The notes under the pieces are model-generated. The model searched no databases and was not told where the DNA came from. It saw only the letters and a list, made by a program, of their open reading frames with translations. Below, piece by piece: positions 7,719 to 8,579 of a stretch of 8,579 bases of DNA. The translations under genes and the position numbers were made by a program. How positions within the stretch are numbered: position 1 is the first letter of the stretch; each line of letters starts with the position of its first letter. This DNA is from Eubacterium sp. (lineage in GTDB: Bacteria; Bacillota; Clostridia; Peptostreptococcales; Anaerovoracaceae), in contig JAFOKI010000068.1 in assembly GCA_017419895.1 (NCBI GenBank), forward strand, positions 1 to 8,579, in the 5' to 3' direction.

Positions 7719-7786
7719 AGCCTTGAGAATGCCGTGCCGCTTCTGAAACAAAGCCGTCCCGGCATCACGAAATGTTTGCTTTTTCT

Positions 7787-7814
7787 ATTATATATGCTTT
7801 TTTGCAAAAATCAA
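7787..7814 (-). promoter_or_regulatory. Sigma-A-type promoter of ddl
   Basis: On the minus strand, TTGATT (7814-7809), a 16-base spacer and a consensus TATAAT (7792-7787). Transcription would start near 7780, giving a leader of about 135 nt before the ddl ATG. The spacer contains the 12-bp palindrome TTTTTGCAAAAA (7799-7810), overlapping the -35 edge, a possible repressor site. This promoter probably serves the whole ddl–DUF1934–ClC train and perhaps rho and beyond. Confidence 0.7.
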
Positions 7815-7928
7815 TGAAATGATTAGCCCGCACCGGACGGTTTACCGATCCGCTTCGTTTTTGTCCCCGCGCTTTTTATGATTACCTCAACAAGGGCCTG
7901 CGATTCAAAAATCACACAGTGTTTTCAC

Positions 7929-7954
7929 GTTTTTTAACATTAATGTCACAAAAC
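7929..7954 (+). promoter_or_regulatory. 26-bp imperfect palindrome, candidate operator
   Basis: The left half GTTTTTTAACATT (7929-7941) and the reverse complement of the right half, GTTTTGTGACATT (from 7954-7942), agree at 11 of 13 positions. The inner ten bases ACATTAATGT (7937-7946) are perfectly symmetric. The centre (7941.5) lies about 41.5 bases before the start of transcription inferred from TATAAT at 7971. That is the classic spacing for an activator of the CRP/FNR type overlapping a weak -35. The regulator is unknown; the half-site spacing does not fit CRP or Rex exactly. Confidence 0.45.
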
Positions 7955-7970
7955 AATCATAAATGGTAAC

Positions 7971-7976
7971 TATAAT
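7971..7976 (+). promoter_or_regulatory. -10 box of the plus-strand gene
   Basis: A consensus TATAAT with no good -35 at 16-18 bases upstream (ACAAAA region), so the promoter would be weak without an activator. Transcription would begin near 7983, leaving a leader of about 46 nt with a hairpin. An alternative pair, TTAACA (7934-7939) with CATAAA (7958-7963), is possible but poorer. Confidence 0.5.
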
Positions 7977-7992
7977 TTAGTCAGAATCATGG

Positions 7993-8007
7993 GAGGGAGT
8001 ATCCCTC
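7993..8007 (+). promoter_or_regulatory. Short hairpin in the leader of the plus-strand gene
   Basis: GAGGGA-GTA-TCCCTC forms a 6-bp stem with a 3-base loop about 10 nt into the inferred transcript. It is flanked by direct repeats TCAGAAT (7981-7987 and 8011-8017). The left arm holds a decoy GGAGGGA purine tract; the real Shine-Dalgarno GGAG (8018-8021) is 7 nt before ATG 8029. The hairpin may protect the 5' end of the message or sequester the purine tract. Confidence 0.4.
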
Positions 8008-8028
8008 GAATCAGAATGGAGAATCGTT

Positions 8029-8579
8029 ATGGATAATTGGAATGAGAATGATAACATCCTGAACACGCAGGATGATCCGGCACCCGATACCCAAACGGCC
8101 GGTAAAAAAACTTCGTTTGTTTACCAAACGGTCGAGGATGCGCTCGGGTTCAAACCGCAGACACCTGCTTCAGAGCCAAAGAATATACCGGTTCAGCCTG
8201 TTCAGGAAGCTGCGCCGGTTCAGCAGACTCCCGAAATTCCGGACGGAGTGAAGATGACCGGCAACGGAGTCATGTACAGACATATTGACGATCCGGACAT
8301 GAGCATCACAAAGACGCTTAACATGGATCCTGCACAAGTACCTCAGACGCCGGTACAGCCTCAGGCACCGATGCAGCCCCAAGCCCCGGTCCAGCCTCAG
8401 GCACAGGTACAGCCTCAAGCCCCGGTACAGCCGCAGGCACAGATGCAGCCTCAAGCTCAGGTACACCCCGCTGCTCCGGTCGCAGGCGCAGGATTTGTTA
8501 TGAAAGACGCTCCGGCCGCAAAAACACCCGAAACAGTTGAGCAGCTCAAAGCAGATGACCGTCCGCTCTCTTACTGGGG
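8029..8579 (+). CDS. Hypothetical protein with disordered Pro/Gln-rich N-terminus, 3' end cut by window edge
   Basis: 183 complete codons are visible from ATG 8029, with GGAG 7 nt upstream. There is no signal peptide and no hydrophobic segment in the visible part. Residues 1-50 are acidic and polar (MDNWNENDNI…). Two short ordered-looking stretches, SFVYQTVEDALGFKP (29-43) and DGVKMTGNGVMYRHIDDPDMSITKTLN (72-98), contrast with P/Q-rich flanks. Residues 109-150 are seven hexapeptides of type (V/M)QPQA(P/Q). The visible part ends in EQLKADDRPLSYW, an arrangement that in clostridial small membrane proteins often precedes transmembrane helices; that is inference, since the sequence stops here. 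It is transcribed divergently from ddl under a promoter with a possible activator site. I do not recognise a named family. Confidence 0.8.
   Translation, partial: MDNWNENDNILNTQDDPAPDTQTAGKKTSFVYQTVEDALGFKPQTPASEPKNIPVQPVQEAAPVQQTPEIPDGVKMTGNGVMYRHIDDPDMSITKTLNMDPAQVPQTPVQPQAPMQPQAPVQPQAQVQPQAPVQPQAQMQPQAQVHPAAPVAGAGFVMKDAPAAKTPETVEQLKADDRPLSYW
8353..8478 (+). repeat. 18-bp coding tandem repeat, seven units
   Basis: Seven in-frame 18-bp units (consensus GTACAGCCTCAGGCACCG) encode VQPQAP, MQPQAP, VQPQAQ, VQPQAP, VQPQAQ, MQPQAQ and a degenerate VHPAAP. Units differ mainly at third codon positions and at Pro/Gln in position 6. The pattern suggests slippage or unequal exchange and a length-variable disordered linker. 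Confidence 0.85.

Larger units (their letters stand above)
7646..8028. other. Divergent intergenic region between ddl and the plus-strand gene
   Basis: No gene is supported in this stretch of about 380 nt. It contains the ddl leader and promoter (7646-7814, minus strand), an unassigned middle part (7815-7928), and the plus-strand promoter region and leader (7929-8028). The middle part holds an imperfect hairpin (7834-7852, CGGACGG/CCGATCCG with a bulge) followed six bases on by five T on the plus strand. No plus-strand gene ends here, so a terminator role is unsupported. I see no tRNA, T-box or known riboswitch motif. Confidence 0.7.

Noticed and set aside
7646..7780. T-box or other amino-acid riboswitch upstream of ddl.
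   Set aside because: I see no T-box consensus, no terminator hairpin with a T-run and no match to a riboswitch core that I can recognise.
7834..7863. Hairpin followed by five T on the plus strand, like an intrinsic terminator.
   Set aside because: The stem is bulged, the T-run begins six bases after it, and no plus-strand gene or promoter lies upstream to be terminated.
8170..8466. A minus-strand open frame rich in Leu, Arg and Tyr repeats.
   Set aside because: It is the complement of the PQ-rich tandem repeat in the plus-strand gene, which has a start site, a ribosome-binding site and a promoter.
8353..8478. Possible CRISPR-like array because of regular repeats.
   Set aside because: The units are 18 bp, directly adjacent without spacers, in frame, and vary at third codon positions; this is a coding tandem repeat.

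Overview
The window reads as a core chromosomal segment of a Gram-positive anaerobe of the class Clostridia. The evidence is consensus Shine-Dalgarno sites, a moderate GC content near 50 %, a DUF1385 membrane protein and a DUF1934 (YwiB-like) protein, and the gene order rho–DUF1385–prmC that recurs in clostridial genomes. I cannot place it to family. I see no tRNA, rRNA, insertion sequence, integrase, CRISPR array or phage gene.

Most of the window is one long minus-strand gene train, read from right to left: ddl (D-alanine–D-alanine ligase), a DUF1934 protein, a ClC-type H+/Cl- exchanger with a C-terminal TrkA_C domain, rho, a DUF1385 membrane protein, prmC, and the 5' part of a secreted DUF4163/DUF3298-like protein cut by the left edge. 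Packing is tight: ddl/DUF1934 overlap by 32 nt, DUF1934/ClC by 1 nt (TGATG), rho/DUF1385 by 1 nt (TAATG), and DUF1385–prmC are 7 nt apart. The only larger gaps are about 96 nt before rho, filled with three small hairpins, and 50 nt before the secreted protein, which seems to have its own extended -10 promoter.

To the right of ddl is a divergent intergenic region of about 380 nt. It holds a good sigma-A-type promoter for ddl with a leader of about 135 nt, and a separate plus-strand promoter preceded by a 26-bp imperfect palindrome. The plus-strand gene that follows begins with a long disordered Pro/Gln-rich segment containing seven hexapeptide repeats, and is cut by the right edge.

Functionally the train mixes cell-wall precursor synthesis (Ddl), ion/proton exchange (ClC), transcription termination (Rho) and release-factor methylation (PrmC). 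These are housekeeping functions and I find no obvious new defence or mobile system. The most unusual points are: a Rho whose usual N-terminal helical domain is replaced by about 210 disordered residues with three RGRKP-type repeats; a rho leader with mutually exclusive hairpins; loss of rpmE and prfA from their usual places beside rho and prmC; and the operator-like palindrome upstream of the plus-strand gene.
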